From Metapseudomonas resinovorans DSM 21078 (GTDB lineage: Bacteria > Pseudomonadota > Gammaproteobacteria > Pseudomonadales > Pseudomonadaceae), in the NCBI RefSeq assembly GCF_000423545.1, contig NZ_AUIE01000024.1, forward strand, positions 57,284 through 121,283: a stretch of 64,000 nt of DNA. The letters run 5' to 3'. Each line of letters starts with the position of its first letter. Position 1 is the stretch's first letter. The translations under genes and the position numbers were made by a program. The notes under the pieces were generated by a model. That model was given only the letters and a program-made list of their open reading frames with translations. It searched no databases and was not told where the DNA came from. Of the stretch, positions 18,154-28,147 are shown one piece after another.

Positions 18154-21100
18154 GTGTCCGTACTGCGCCTCCCGCTCCTCCCCTCCTCCGCCGGCAAGCA
18201 GCATTGGGGCAATCTGCCTGGTGCCGCCCTGAGCCTGGCGATCGCCGAAGCCGCCAGCGCCGGCAAGCGTTTCACGCTGCTGCTGACGGCCGACAGCCAG
18301 ACCGCCGAACGCCTGGAGCAGGAGCTGGCCTTTTTCGCCCCTGACCTCGACGTTCTGCATTTTCCTGACTGGGAAACCCTGCCCTACGACCTCTTCTCGC
18401 CGCACCAGGACATCATTTCCCAGCGCGTCGATACCCTTTACCGACTGCCCGGGGTCAAGCGCGGCGTGCTTGTGGTGCCCATAACCACCGCCCTGCACCG
18501 CCTTGCGCCGACGCGCTTCCTGCTGGGGTCCAGCCTGGTGCTGGATGTCGGCCAGAGGCTGGACGTGGAGCAGATGCGCCTGCGCCTGGAAGCAGCCGGC
18601 TATCGCTGTGTGGATACGGTCTACGAACACGGCGAGTTCGCCGTGCGCGGCGCGCTGATCGATCTGTTCCCCATGGGCAGCGACCTGCCGTATCGCATCG
18701 ACCTGTTCGACGACGAGATCGAAACCCTGCGAACCTTCGATCCGGAAACCCAGCGTTCGGTGGACAAGGTGGAATCGATCCGCCTGCTGCCGGCCCGCGA
18801 GTTCCCACTGGACAAGAAGGCCGTGACCGACTTTCGCGGTCGCTTCCGCGAGCGCTTCGACGTCGACTTCCGCCGCTGCCCCATCTACCAGGACCTGGCC
18901 AGCGGCATCACGCCGGCCGGCATCGAGTACTACCTGCCGTTGTTCTTCGAGGAAACGGCCACGCTCTTCGACTACCTGCCGACCGACACCCAGGTGTTCT
19001 CCCTGCCGGGCATCGAGCAGGCTGCCGAGCAGTTCTGGACCGACGTGCGCAATCGCTACGAGGAGCGTCGCGTCGACCCTGAACGCCCCTTGGTGCCACC
19101 CGCCGAGCTGTTCTTGCCGGTGGAAGACTGCTTCGCCCGCCTGAAAGGCTCGCCCCGGCTGGTGCTGAGCCAGGAAGACGTCGAACCCGGCGTCGGTCGC
19201 GAACGATTCTCCGCCCGCGCCCTGCCCGACCTGGCGATCCAGGCCAAGGCCACCGAACCCCTTGCAGCTCTGCGTCGCTTTATCGAGGACTTCCCTGGCC
19301 GCGTGCTGTTCAGCGCCGAATCCGCTGGCCGCCGCGAGGTGCTGCTGGAAATGCTGGCGCGCCTCAAGCTGCGTCCACAGGAAGTCGAGGGTTGGCCGGA
19401 GTTCGTAGCCAGTTCCGAACGCCTGGCCATTACCATTGCGCCACTGGATGAAGGGCTGCTACTGGACGACCCGGGCCTGGCCCTGATCGCCGAAAGCCCG
19501 CTGTTCGGCCAGCGGGTGATGCAGCGACGCCGCCGCGAACGTCGCAGCGACGCCGGCGACAACGTGATCAAGAACCTCGCCGAGCTGCGCGAGGGCGCCC
19601 CCGTGGTGCACATCGACCATGGCGTCGGCCGCTACCTCGGCCTGATCACTCTGGAAATCGAAGGCCAGGCCGCCGAGTTCCTCGCCCTGCAGTACGCCGA
19701 GGAGGCCAAGCTCTACGTGCCAGTGGCCAGCCTGCACCTGATCGCTCGCTACACCGGCAGCGACGACGCCCTGGCACCGCTGCACCGCCTGGGCTCCGAA
19801 GCCTGGCAGAAAGCCAAGCGCAAGGCCGCCGAGCAGGTCCGTGACGTCGCAGCCGAATTGCTGGATATCTATGCGCGCCGCGCCGCCCGCGAGGGTTATG
19901 CGTTCAAGGACCCAACGGTGGATTACGCCACCTTCGCCGCCGGTTTCCCTTTCGAGGAAACGCCCGACCAGCAGGCCGCCATCGAAGCCGTGCTGGCCGA
20001 CATGCTGGCGCCCAAACCCATGGACCGGCTGGTGTGCGGCGACGTTGGATTCGGCAAGACCGAAGTCGCCATGCGTGCGGCCTTCGTCGCGGTACACAGC
20101 GGCAAGCAGGTCGCAGTCTTGGTGCCCACCACCCTGCTCGCCCAGCAGCACTACAACAGCTTCCGCGATCGCTTCGCCGATTGGCCCGTAACCGTGGAGG
20201 TAATGAGCCGCTTCAAGTCCGCCAAGGAGGTGGAAGGCGCGGCTCAGCAACTGGCCGAAGGCAAGATCGACATCATCATCGGCACCCATAAGCTCCTGCA
20301 GGGTGACGTGAACTTCAAGAGCCTGGGCCTGGCGATCATCGACGAAGAGCACCGTTTTGGCGTGCGCCAGAAGGAACAGTTGAAATCCCTGCGCAGCGAG
20401 GTGGACATCCTCACCCTGACCGCCACACCGATTCCGCGCACCCTAAACATGGCGGTGGCGGGCATGCGCGACCTGTCGATCATCGCCACGCCGCCAGCGC
20501 GCCGCCTGTCGGTACGTACCTTCGTCATGGAACGGCAGAACACGGCGATCAAGGAAGCCCTGCTCCGCGAGCTACTGCGTGGCGGCCAGGTCTACTACCT
20601 GCACAACGAGGTGGCGACCATCGAGAAGTGCGCCGCCGAACTGGCCGAACTGGTTCCTGAAGCGCGCATTGCCGTCGGCCACGGCCAGATGCGCGAACGC
20701 GATCTCGAACAGGTGATGAGCGACTTCTACCACAAGCGCTTCAACGTGCTGGTGGCGTCGACCATCATCGAAACCGGCATCGACGTACCCAGCGCGAACA
20801 CCATCGTCATCGAACGCGCCGACAAATTCGGCCTGGCCCAGCTGCACCAGTTGCGCGGCCGGGTCGGCCGCAGCCATCACCAGGCATACGCCTACCTACT
20901 GACACCACCGCGCAAGCAGATGACCCCGGATGCCGAAAAGCGCCTGGAGGCCATCGCCAACGCCCAGGACCTGGGCGCCGGCTTCGTTCTTGCCACCCAC
21001 GACCTGGAAATCCGCGGTGCCGGCGAACTGCTGGGCGAAGGCCAGAGCGGGCAGATCCAGGCCGTCGGTTTTACGCTTTACATGGAAATGCTCGAACGTG

Positions 21101-21594
21101 CGGTGAAGGCCATACGCAAGGGCGAGCAACCGAACCTTGAGCAGCCGCTGGGCGGCGGGCCGGAAATCAACCTGAGGGTGCCGGCGCTGATTCCCGAGGA
21201 TTATCTGCCCGACGTGCATGCGCGCCTGATCCTCTACAAACGCATTGCCTCGGCAGCTGACGAAGACGGCCTGAAGGAACTGCAAGTAGAAATGATCGAT
21301 CGCTTTGGCCTGTTGCCCGAGCCCACCAAGCACCTGGTGCGCACGACCCTGCTCAAGTTGCAGGCCGAGAAACTCGGCATCAAGAAGGTCGATGCCGGCC
21401 CCCAAGGGGGTCGCATCGAGTTCGACGCCTCGACCTGCGTCGACCCGCTGGTACTGATCAAACTGATCCAGGGCCAGCCCAAGCGCTACAAGTTCGAAGG
21501 TGCCACCCTGTTCAAGTTCCAGGTGCCCATGGAGCGCCCGGAAGAACGCTTCAACACACTCGAGGCGCTATTCGAACGCCTGACCCCGCAGTAG
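18154..21594 (+). CDS. mfd: Transcription-repair coupling factor Mfd
   Basis: A 1146-residue ATP-dependent DNA translocase that removes RNA polymerase stalled at lesions and recruits UvrA. It has a UvrB-like N-terminal region, the RNA-polymerase interaction domain (VVHIDHGVGRYLGL around 485-500), translocase motifs with Walker A GDVGFGKTE near 629-637, DEEH, TATPIPRT, and the GRVGRSHHQAYAYLL motif, then the C-terminal D7 domain. I choose GTG at 18154 (MSVLRLPLLP); a TTG two codons earlier is possible. Followed within 34 bases by csiV and then the SNF2 gene, probably one transcript. Confidence 0.96.
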   Translation: MSVLRLPLLPSSAGKQHWGNLPGAALSLAIAEAASAGKRFTLLLTADSQTAERLEQELAFFAPDLDVLHFPDWETLPYDLFSPHQDIISQRVDTLYRLPGVKRGVLVVPITTALHRLAPTRFLLGSSLVLDVGQRLDVEQMRLRLEAAGYRCVDTVYEHGEFAVRGALIDLFPMGSDLPYRIDLFDDEIETLRTFDPETQRSVDKVESIRLLPAREFPLDKKAVTDFRGRFRERFDVDFRRCPIYQDLASGITPAGIEYYLPLFFEETATLFDYLPTDTQVFSLPGIEQAAEQFWTDVRNRYEERRVDPERPLVPPAELFLPVEDCFARLKGSPRLVLSQEDVEPGVGRERFSARALPDLAIQAKATEPLAALRRFIEDFPGRVLFSAESAGRREVLLEMLARLKLRPQEVEGWPEFVASSERLAITIAPLDEGLLLDDPGLALIAESPLFGQRVMQRRRRERRSDAGDNVIKNLAELREGAPVVHIDHGVGRYLGLITLEIEGQAAEFLALQYAEEAKLYVPVASLHLIARYTGSDDALAPLHRLGSEAWQKAKRKAAEQVRDVAAELLDIYARRAAREGYAFKDPTVDYATFAAGFPFEETPDQQAAIEAVLADMLAPKPMDRLVCGDVGFGKTEVAMRAAFVAVHSGKQVAVLVPTTLLAQQHYNSFRDRFADWPVTVEVMSRFKSAKEVEGAAQQLAEGKIDIIIGTHKLLQGDVNFKSLGLAIIDEEHRFGVRQKEQLKSLRSEVDILTLTATPIPRTLNMAVAGMRDLSIIATPPARRLSVRTFVMERQNTAIKEALLRELLRGGQVYYLHNEVATIEKCAAELAELVPEARIAVGHGQMRERDLEQVMSDFYHKRFNVLVASTIIETGIDVPSANTIVIERADKFGLAQLHQLRGRVGRSHHQAYAYLLTPPRKQMTPDAEKRLEAIANAQDLGAGFVLATHDLEIRGAGELLGEGQSGQIQAVGFTLYMEMLERAVKAIRKGEQPNLEQPLGGGPEINLRVPALIPEDYLPDVHARLILYKRIASAADEDGLKELQVEMIDRFGLLPEPTKHLVRTTLLKLQAEKLGIKKVDAGPQGGRIEFDASTCVDPLVLIKLIQGQPKRYKFEGATLFKFQVPMERPEERFNTLEALFERLTPQ

Positions 21595-21628
21595 TCTGCG
21601 GAATGATTGCCCCTATAAGGAACAACCC

Positions 21629-22150
21629 ATGCGTGCCATCCGAAACTTCGCCCTGCTGCTCGCCCTGCTGGCCCCGGCGGCCTTTGCCGACGGTCTCTAC
21701 TCGGTGGAGATGATCATCTTCCGCCAGGCCGGCGATCCCATCCCGGCCAGCCAGCCCGCTCCGGACGACTGGGCCGCAGGCAGCCAATCCATCGCCGGCA
21801 GCGAGCGCGGCACCGCACTGGATGGCGAAGCGGCCAAGCTGAACCCCAACGCCGGCTACGAAGTGCTAATGCACAAGGCCTGGTCGCAAAACCTGTCGGC
21901 GATTCCGAACACGGTATCGGTGACGTCCGGCGAACAGCAGCTGGGGCATTACCCCGTGGAAGGCACGCTGGCACTCACCCTCGATCGCAGTGTCGACGCC
22001 CAGGCCGACTTCTGGATCAACCAATTCGACAGCAGTGGCCTGATCAGCAGCAGCGAACGTCTGCGCCAGGGTACTCGCCTGAAGAACGGCGAACTTACCT
22101 ACCTTGACCACGGAAACCTGGGCATCCTGATTCGCGTTAGCCCGCTCTAA
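21629..22150 (+). CDS. csiV: CsiV-family periplasmic protein
   Basis: A 173-residue exported protein with a signal peptide ending in AFA (residue 20). It resembles the CsiV family (YSVEMIIFRQ near the mature start, GTLALTLDRS and a basic C-terminal segment). In Vibrio cholerae CsiV binds peptidoglycan and works through LpoA to activate PBP1A. Placement just after mfd matches the gene I recall as PA3003. Ribosome site AAGGAA lies seven bases before the ATG. Family assignment is moderately firm; partner in this organism is not visible. Confidence 0.7.
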   Translation: MRAIRNFALLLALLAPAAFADGLYSVEMIIFRQAGDPIPASQPAPDDWAAGSQSIAGSERGTALDGEAAKLNPNAGYEVLMHKAWSQNLSAIPNTVSVTSGEQQLGHYPVEGTLALTLDRSVDAQADFWINQFDSSGLISSSERLRQGTRLKNGELTYLDHGNLGILIRVSPL

Positions 22151-22156
22151 GGCGCC

Positions 22157-24787
22157 ATGAGTGCCCTGCTCGACCAATTGAGACAGCTGGAATGGCGCCT
22201 GGATTTCGATCCGGGCGCCCTTTCCCGTGGCCTCAAGTACGCCACCGAAGGTCGCATCCGCCTGCTGAGTCTGAGCGACAAGGCCATCGAGACGAGCTGC
22301 GAAGGCTCCGCAGGCCACGTCTACACCCAACTGATCCGCCTGGCACCGAAGGGGCTCGGAGTGGTCGGTCGCTGCAGCTGCCCGGTGAGTTTCAACTGCA
22401 AGCATTGCGTCGCTGCCATCACCTACCTACTTAACCAGCCCACCACCGGCTGGCAAATCCCGACGCCACCCAGCGAGCGTCAGGTGGACGACCTGCAGCC
22501 ACTTCCGCACCTGATCCTCGGCAGCCATGCCCAGAGCCAGTACGACCTGCGCAGCGGACGCATGGTCGGCAGCCAGCAGCACCGCGCCGGCCTGGTGTTC
22601 GACTATGGTGGCGCACACACCCACGGCAAACCGGCGAAACCGGAACGACTGCATCACCGCAGCAATGGCGAGCGCCTTGCCATTGCCCGCCACCCAAAGA
22701 CTGAGCAGGCCTGGCGTGACAGGCTGCGCCAACTGGGTTTCAAGGAAGCCCTGCGGCAGAGCCTGGCCCTGCCCGCCAACAGCGCGGAGATGTTCGAGCT
22801 GCCCAGCGACGAAGACTGGCTGCACTTCATGCGAGAGAACTTACCCGCACTTCGCGAGCAGGGCTGGCACATCGATATTCGCCCGGGATTCCAGTTCGAC
22901 CTCAGCCAGGTCGAAGGCTGGTACGCCGAAGTGGACGAAGCGCCCGGCCGCGAATGGTTTGACCTGGAGCTGGGCATTGTCGTCGAGGGTCGCCGCATCA
23001 GCCTGTTACCGGTCCTTCTGCGCCTGATCCAACGCAACCCTGAGCTACTCGACCCGCAGAACCTCCAACGGCGCAAGGACGATGACCAGTTGCGCCTGCA
23101 ACTGGACGCCACCCGCGCCGCGGATGGCCGCCCGCTGCAGGTGATGTTGCCGTTTTCCCGACTCAAGCCCGTACTGACCACCCTGGGCGAGCTCTATCAG
23201 CGCGATCAGGACCCAACCCAAAGACTGCGCCTGGCCCGCCCCGACGCAGCGCGCCTGAGCCAGCTGGAAGGCCTGGACCTGCACTGGCAAGGCGGTGATG
23301 AGCTACGCGACCTGGCGCGAAAGCTGCGTGACAGCGGCAAGGTCACTATCAATCCACCCAAGGGCCTGAATGCCGAACTCCGCCATTACCAGCTCGAGGG
23401 CATCGCGTGGCTGCAGACCCTGCGGGAGGTTGGCGCCGGCGGCATCCTCGGTGATGACATGGGGCTGGGCAAAACCCTGCAGACCCTGGCCCACCTACTG
23501 CTGGAGAAGGAAGCCGGTCGCCTGGATCGCCCGACCCTGGTGGTGATGCCCACCAGTTTGATACCCAACTGGCTGGACGAGGCCCAACGCTTCGCGCCTG
23601 ATCTGCGCGCCCTCGCCCTGCACGGTCCTGGCCGCAAGAAAGCCTTCGAGCGAATGGCCGAGTACGACTTGCTACTGACCACCTACGCCCTGCTGCCCCG
23701 AGACCTGGAGCAGTTCGCGGAGCTTCCGCTGCACCTGCTGATCCTCGACGAGGCGCAGTACATCAAAAACCCCACCAGCAAAGCGGCCCAGGCGGCGCGC
23801 CAACTGGAAGCACGCCAGCGGCTCTGCCTCACCGGCACACCACTGGAGAACCACCTGGGCGAACTCTGGTCATTGTTCCACTTCCTGATGCCCGGCTGGC
23901 TGGGTGACAGCCAGAGCTTCCTGCGGAACTACCGAAACCCCATCGAGAAGCATGGCGACGCCACCCGCCTTGCCCATCTCAATGCCCGCCTCAAGCCCTT
24001 CCTGCTGCGCCGCAGCAAGGAAGCCGTGGCCACCGAATTGCCGGCCAAGAGCGAGATCACGCAATGGGTCGAACTCAGCGACCGCCAGCGCGACCTCTAC
24101 GAGACGGTGCGCCTGGCAATGGACCACAAAGTGCGCGACGAGATCGACCGCAAGGGCCTGGCACGCAGCCAGATCGTGATCCTGGAAGCCCTGCTGAAGC
24201 TGCGCCAGGTGTGCTGTGACACCCGATTGATCGAAGAAAGCGGCGTCCGCTCACGGGGCAGCAGCTCAGGCAAGCTGGACAGCCTGATGGAAATGCTGGA
24301 GGAGCTGATCGCCGAGGGCCGCAAGGTACTGCTGTTTTCGCAGTTCACCAGCATGCTGTCGCTGATCGAAGACGAACTGCACAAGCGCGCCATCGACTAT
24401 GTGCAGATCACCGGCGACACGCGGGACCGACGCACGCCAGTACAGCGCTTCCAGGCCGGCGAGGTGCCGCTTTTCCTCATCAGCCTCAAGGCCGGTGGCA
24501 CCGGCCTGAACCTGACCGCGGCCGATACCGTGATCCACTACGACCCCTGGTGGAACCCGGCCGTGGAGCGCCAGGCAACCGACCGAGCCTATCGCATTGG
24601 CCAGGACAAGCCGGTATTCGTCTATCGACTAATTTCACGAGGAACGGTGGAAGAGAAGATCCAGCAACTTCAGGCCCAGAAGGACGCGCTGGCGCGAGGC
24701 ATTCTCGACGGTCGCGAGAAAGAAGGCTGGAGACTACGGGAAGCGGATCTCGACGCCCTCTTCGCCCCACTGCCCCGCCTCGCGTGA
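22157..24787 (+). CDS. SNF2-family ATPase with N-terminal SWIM zinc finger
   Basis: An 876-residue cytosolic protein. A SWIM-type zinc finger (CxCx5CxH: CSC, then CKHC, at about residues 73-84) is followed by about 320 residues of family-specific region, then a Swi2/Snf2 motor: Walker A DDMGLGKT near 432-440, DEAQ near 530, and the C-terminal helicase half with SLKAGGTGLNLTAADTV and ATDRAYRIGQDKPVFVYRLIS near 810-835. Such proteins translocate on double-stranded DNA and remodel protein-DNA complexes; the relative RapA recycles RNA polymerase. It begins six bases after csiV in the mfd transcription unit, which suggests a role in transcription or repair, but that is inference. Confidence 0.88.
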   Translation: MSALLDQLRQLEWRLDFDPGALSRGLKYATEGRIRLLSLSDKAIETSCEGSAGHVYTQLIRLAPKGLGVVGRCSCPVSFNCKHCVAAITYLLNQPTTGWQIPTPPSERQVDDLQPLPHLILGSHAQSQYDLRSGRMVGSQQHRAGLVFDYGGAHTHGKPAKPERLHHRSNGERLAIARHPKTEQAWRDRLRQLGFKEALRQSLALPANSAEMFELPSDEDWLHFMRENLPALREQGWHIDIRPGFQFDLSQVEGWYAEVDEAPGREWFDLELGIVVEGRRISLLPVLLRLIQRNPELLDPQNLQRRKDDDQLRLQLDATRAADGRPLQVMLPFSRLKPVLTTLGELYQRDQDPTQRLRLARPDAARLSQLEGLDLHWQGGDELRDLARKLRDSGKVTINPPKGLNAELRHYQLEGIAWLQTLREVGAGGILGDDMGLGKTLQTLAHLLLEKEAGRLDRPTLVVMPTSLIPNWLDEAQRFAPDLRALALHGPGRKKAFERMAEYDLLLTTYALLPRDLEQFAELPLHLLILDEAQYIKNPTSKAAQAARQLEARQRLCLTGTPLENHLGELWSLFHFLMPGWLGDSQSFLRNYRNPIEKHGDATRLAHLNARLKPFLLRRSKEAVATELPAKSEITQWVELSDRQRDLYETVRLAMDHKVRDEIDRKGLARSQIVILEALLKLRQVCCDTRLIEESGVRSRGSSSGKLDSLMEMLEELIAEGRKVLLFSQFTSMLSLIEDELHKRAIDYVQITGDTRDRRTPVQRFQAGEVPLFLISLKAGGTGLNLTAADTVIHYDPWWNPAVERQATDRAYRIGQDKPVFVYRLISRGTVEEKIQQLQAQKDALARGILDGREKEGWRLREADLDALFAPLPRLA

Positions 24788-24885
24788 TTGGCAGCTGACG
24801 CGGCTTAGCGCTGACACGCCCATTTGCGAACGACTCAGCCGCCGACAGCCATCAACGCGTGTGCCTGCCGGCGGAAGACATGGCC

Positions 24886-25632
<747 letters not shown>

Positions 25633-26631
25633 TCAATCGATCAACTGGGCTTCGCGCAAGGCGGCAACGGCCTGCGACCAGCGGGGATCCTGGCGGTATT
25701 CGGTGCCGGGGAAGGCACGGCGGCGCATTCGCGACAGTCTGGTCGGTGGCTTGGCTCTCAAGCGCTGCAGGCGCTCCAGGGCCAACTCTGCAGAAGCGCG
25801 GTCATTGCACACCAACCCCATGTCGCAACCGGCTGTCAGCGCAGCCTCGATGCGCTCGGCGGCATCACCTACCACGTGGGCGCCGGCCATGGACAGGTCA
25901 TCACTGAATATGACACCGGAAAATTTCAGTTCGCCTCGCAGGATGTCCTGCAACCAGCGCCGGGAGAAACCAGCAGGCTGGGCGTCCACCTGCGGGTAGA
26001 TGACGTGGGCAGGCATCATGCCGTCCAGTTCCGCGGCCAGACGAGCGAACGGGACCAGGTCGGCCTGGCGAATCTGCTCCAAGCTGCGCTCGTCGGTGGG
26101 AATCGCCACGTGGGAGTCCGCCTCTGCCCAGCCGTGGCCTGGGAAATGCTTGCCGGTGGCAGCCATACCCGCCTGCCGCAAACCGCGAATAAAAGCGCCA
26201 GCCAGGCGCGCGGCACGCTCAGGGTCGCCCTCGAAGGCACGACTGCCGACAACGGCGCTGCGCTGGTGGTCAAGGTCCAGCACCGGGGCGAAGCTGATGT
26301 CCAGGCCAACTGCGAGCACTTCGGTCGCCATCAGCCAGCCGCACTGCTCGGACAGTTGCTCGGCATTGTCGTTGTCAGCCAGGGCGCGCATTGCCGGCAA
26401 GCGCAGGAAGCCTTGGCGCAGGCGTTGTACACGGCCGCCTTCCTGATCGACAGCAAGAATCAGGTCTGGCCGAACAGCGCGAATCGCAGCGCAGAGTTCG
26501 CGCACCTGGCGCGGGCTCTCGATATTGCGGGCAAAGATGATAAGACCGGCGACTTCCGGCTGACGGAGGATCTGCCGATCCTCGGCGGTCAGCCAGGTGC
26601 CGCCGATATCCAGCATCAGGGAACCTTGCAT
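25633..26631 (-). CDS. nagZ: Beta-N-acetylhexosaminidase NagZ (peptidoglycan recycling)
   Basis: A 332-residue cytosolic glycoside hydrolase family 3 enzyme that cuts GlcNAc from 1,6-anhydro-muropeptides, generating the signals that govern AmpR-type beta-lactamase induction. The diagnostic KHFPGHGWAEADSH loop with the catalytic His is at about residues 160-173, and the nucleophile Asp lies in VIFSDDLSMAG near 245. No signal peptide. Start MQGSLMLDIGGTWLT is as in other pseudomonads. Confidence 0.95.
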   Translation of the reverse strand: MQGSLMLDIGGTWLTAEDRQILRQPEVAGLIIFARNIESPRQVRELCAAIRAVRPDLILAVDQEGGRVQRLRQGFLRLPAMRALADNDNAEQLSEQCGWLMATEVLAVGLDISFAPVLDLDHQRSAVVGSRAFEGDPERAARLAGAFIRGLRQAGMAATGKHFPGHGWAEADSHVAIPTDERSLEQIRQADLVPFARLAAELDGMMPAHVIYPQVDAQPAGFSRRWLQDILRGELKFSGVIFSDDLSMAGAHVVGDAAERIEAALTAGCDMGLVCNDRASAELALERLQRLRAKPPTRLSRMRRRAFPGTEYRQDPRWSQAVAALREAQLID

Positions 26632-26640
26632 GAAAAATCC

Positions 26641-27165
26641 TTAAGAGAGTTGTGCCGTCGCCCAGACCGGGCAAGGTGCTTCGTCAATGCGTACCGCACA
26701 GTGGACGGGTACGCGATCGAAGAGTTCCAGCACATCGACATTTCGCAGACGAATGCACCCATGCGAGCGGGCTACCCCCATGGGCTCGGTATCCGGCGTA
26801 CCGTGCAAGTAGATGTAGCGGCGGAAGCTGTCCACCTTGCCAAGTCGATTGTGACCAGGCTCGCAACCGCTCAGCCAAAGGATACGACTAAGGATCCAGT
26901 CCCGCCCCGGAAAGCGCTCGTGGAGTTCGGCATTCCAGACTTCACCCGTCCAGCGCCGACCACGAAGCACTGCACCGAGAGGCAGGCCCTCGCCGATCCG
27001 GGCGCGGACCTGGTGCAGCCCACGGGGGGTGCAGTTGGAACCATTCGTCTCACCTGCACCATTCAGGGCAGTAGACACAGACATGCGCAGAACCAACTGC
27101 CCCCCGGCAAAGCCGTAGAGCTGTTGGTCAGCGATGGAGATATGCAGAAGATCGAGGTTTTGCAT
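26641..27165 (-). CDS. YkuD-domain L,D-transpeptidase-like protein without a signal peptide
   Basis: A 174-residue protein that is almost entirely a YkuD catalytic domain. His121 (HGTP), Ser134-His135-Gly136-Cys137 (SHGCIRL) and Arg139 form the expected active site. L,D-transpeptidases normally act in the periplasm, but the N-terminus MQNLDLLHISIADQQLYGF has no hydrophobic export signal. A cytosolic or unconventionally exported form is implied; together with neighbouring NagZ this hints at muropeptide handling. An in-frame TTG at 27174 would add only three residues and no signal. Confidence 0.8.
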   Translation of the reverse strand: MQNLDLLHISIADQQLYGFAGGQLVLRMSVSTALNGAGETNGSNCTPRGLHQVRARIGEGLPLGAVLRGRRWTGEVWNAELHERFPGRDWILSRILWLSGCEPGHNRLGKVDSFRRYIYLHGTPDTEPMGVARSHGCIRLRNVDVLELFDRVPVHCAVRIDEAPCPVWATAQLS

Positions 27166-27209
27166 GGGTCGCAAGCTTAGCCGATCAGCTCGCCTGCGCC
27201 CATATGGTT

Positions 27210-27917
27210 TTAAGCCTTGGCAGGTGCCGCCAGGGCCTTGTTACGCGGTTTGAGCACCGCACTAGCCAGGGCTTCGTCAGTGACCCCGGTTTCGGCACGC
27301 ATACCGGCTGCCAGGAACGGCACCATCAGACGCATGACCTGCTCGATCGAGGTATTCACGCCAAAGTCGTTTTCTGCCATGGCGCGCAACGCCTTGATAC
27401 CCGACATGCTGAAAGCAGCAGCTCCGAGCATGAAATGCACTCGCCAGAACAGCTCGAGTGGCGGAACCTTGGGAGCGGAGTCGTTCACCAGCAGCATGTA
27501 ACGGCGGAAAACCTTTCCGTAAACTTCTTCGAGGTACTTGCGCAAGTGCCCCTGGCTCTGACTGAATGCAAGCCCAAGCAGACGCATGAAGATCGAAAGG
27601 TCATTGCCACTGCGGGGCTTTACCGCCAGCGCCTGCTCAACGAGCATTTCCAGCAACTCTTCAAGGCTGGCCTTGCTCTCTGCCTTGGCCTGACGGCGGT
27701 CCAGTTCGCGCTCCAGGCTCTGGCAGAACGGGCCGAGGAAACGCGAGAAAACTGCCTGGATCAGCGCTTTCTTAGAGCCGAAATGGTAGTTCACAGCCGC
27801 CAGGTTGACCCCAGCTTTGCTGGTGATCAGGCGCAACGAAGTCTCGGCAAAGCCTTTCTCCGCGAACAGCTGTTCCGCAGCATCCAGAATGCGTTCAACG
27901 GTTTCCGACTGGGCCAT
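27210..27917 (-). CDS. psrA: TetR-family regulator PsrA, long-chain fatty-acid sensor
   Basis: A 235-residue repressor/activator with an N-terminal TetR helix-turn-helix (residues 8-55, SLRLITSKAGVNLAAVNYHFGSKKALI) and a long all-helical ligand domain. PsrA in Pseudomonas activates rpoS, represses itself and the fadBA beta-oxidation operon, and is released by long-chain fatty acids. The ATG at 27917 has GGAGGAG before it. Two PsrA-type palindromes overlap its promoter and a near-match lies upstream of fadB in this window, which together support the name. Confidence 0.92.
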   Translation of the reverse strand: MAQSETVERILDAAEQLFAEKGFAETSLRLITSKAGVNLAAVNYHFGSKKALIQAVFSRFLGPFCQSLERELDRRQAKAESKASLEELLEMLVEQALAVKPRSGNDLSIFMRLLGLAFSQSQGHLRKYLEEVYGKVFRRYMLLVNDSAPKVPPLELFWRVHFMLGAAAFSMSGIKALRAMAENDFGVNTSIEQVMRLMVPFLAAGMRAETGVTDEALASAVLKPRNKALAAPAKA

Positions 27918-27932
27918 GGCTCCTCCGCCTGA

Positions 27933-27959
27933 CAAACACTTGTTTGAAACATACGTTTC
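27933..27959 (-). promoter_or_regulatory. Tandem PsrA operators in the psrA promoter
   Basis: Two abutting inverted repeats: CAAAC-ACTT-GTTTG at 27933-27946 and GAAAC-ATAC-GTTTC at 27946-27959, sharing one base. Both fit the known PsrA consensus (G/C)AAAC-N2-4-GTTT(G/C). They overlap the -10 box and the start region of the psrA promoter (-35 TTGACA at 27977-27972, 18-base spacer, -10 TATGTT at 27953-27948), so autorepression is expected. Confidence 0.85.
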
Positions 27960-28086
27960 ATCCGGTCAGCTTGTCAAGCCATGCGCACCACTATCTGACG
28001 CAATGGTCACCCTCCCCGTAGCCAGCGCAACAGCAGCCTTGCCCAACCTTGAGCCGCAATCTCTCTTCTCTCCATAAAAAGAAGCG

Positions 28087-28138
28087 TTGCCAAGGTCACG
28101 CCACTGTATATAATCCCAGTCACTGTATAAAAAAACAG
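28087..28138 (+). promoter_or_regulatory. lexA promoter with two SOS (LexA) boxes
   Basis: -35 TTGCCA (28087-28092), 16-base spacer, -10 TATAAT (28109-28114). Two CTG-N10-CAG boxes are present: CTGTATATAATCCCAG at 28104-28119, which covers the -10, and CTGTATAAAAAAACAG at 28123-28138. The pair of sites mirrors the autoregulated lexA promoters of other gammaproteobacteria. Confidence 0.93.
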
Positions 28139-28147
28139 AGCGCCGCC

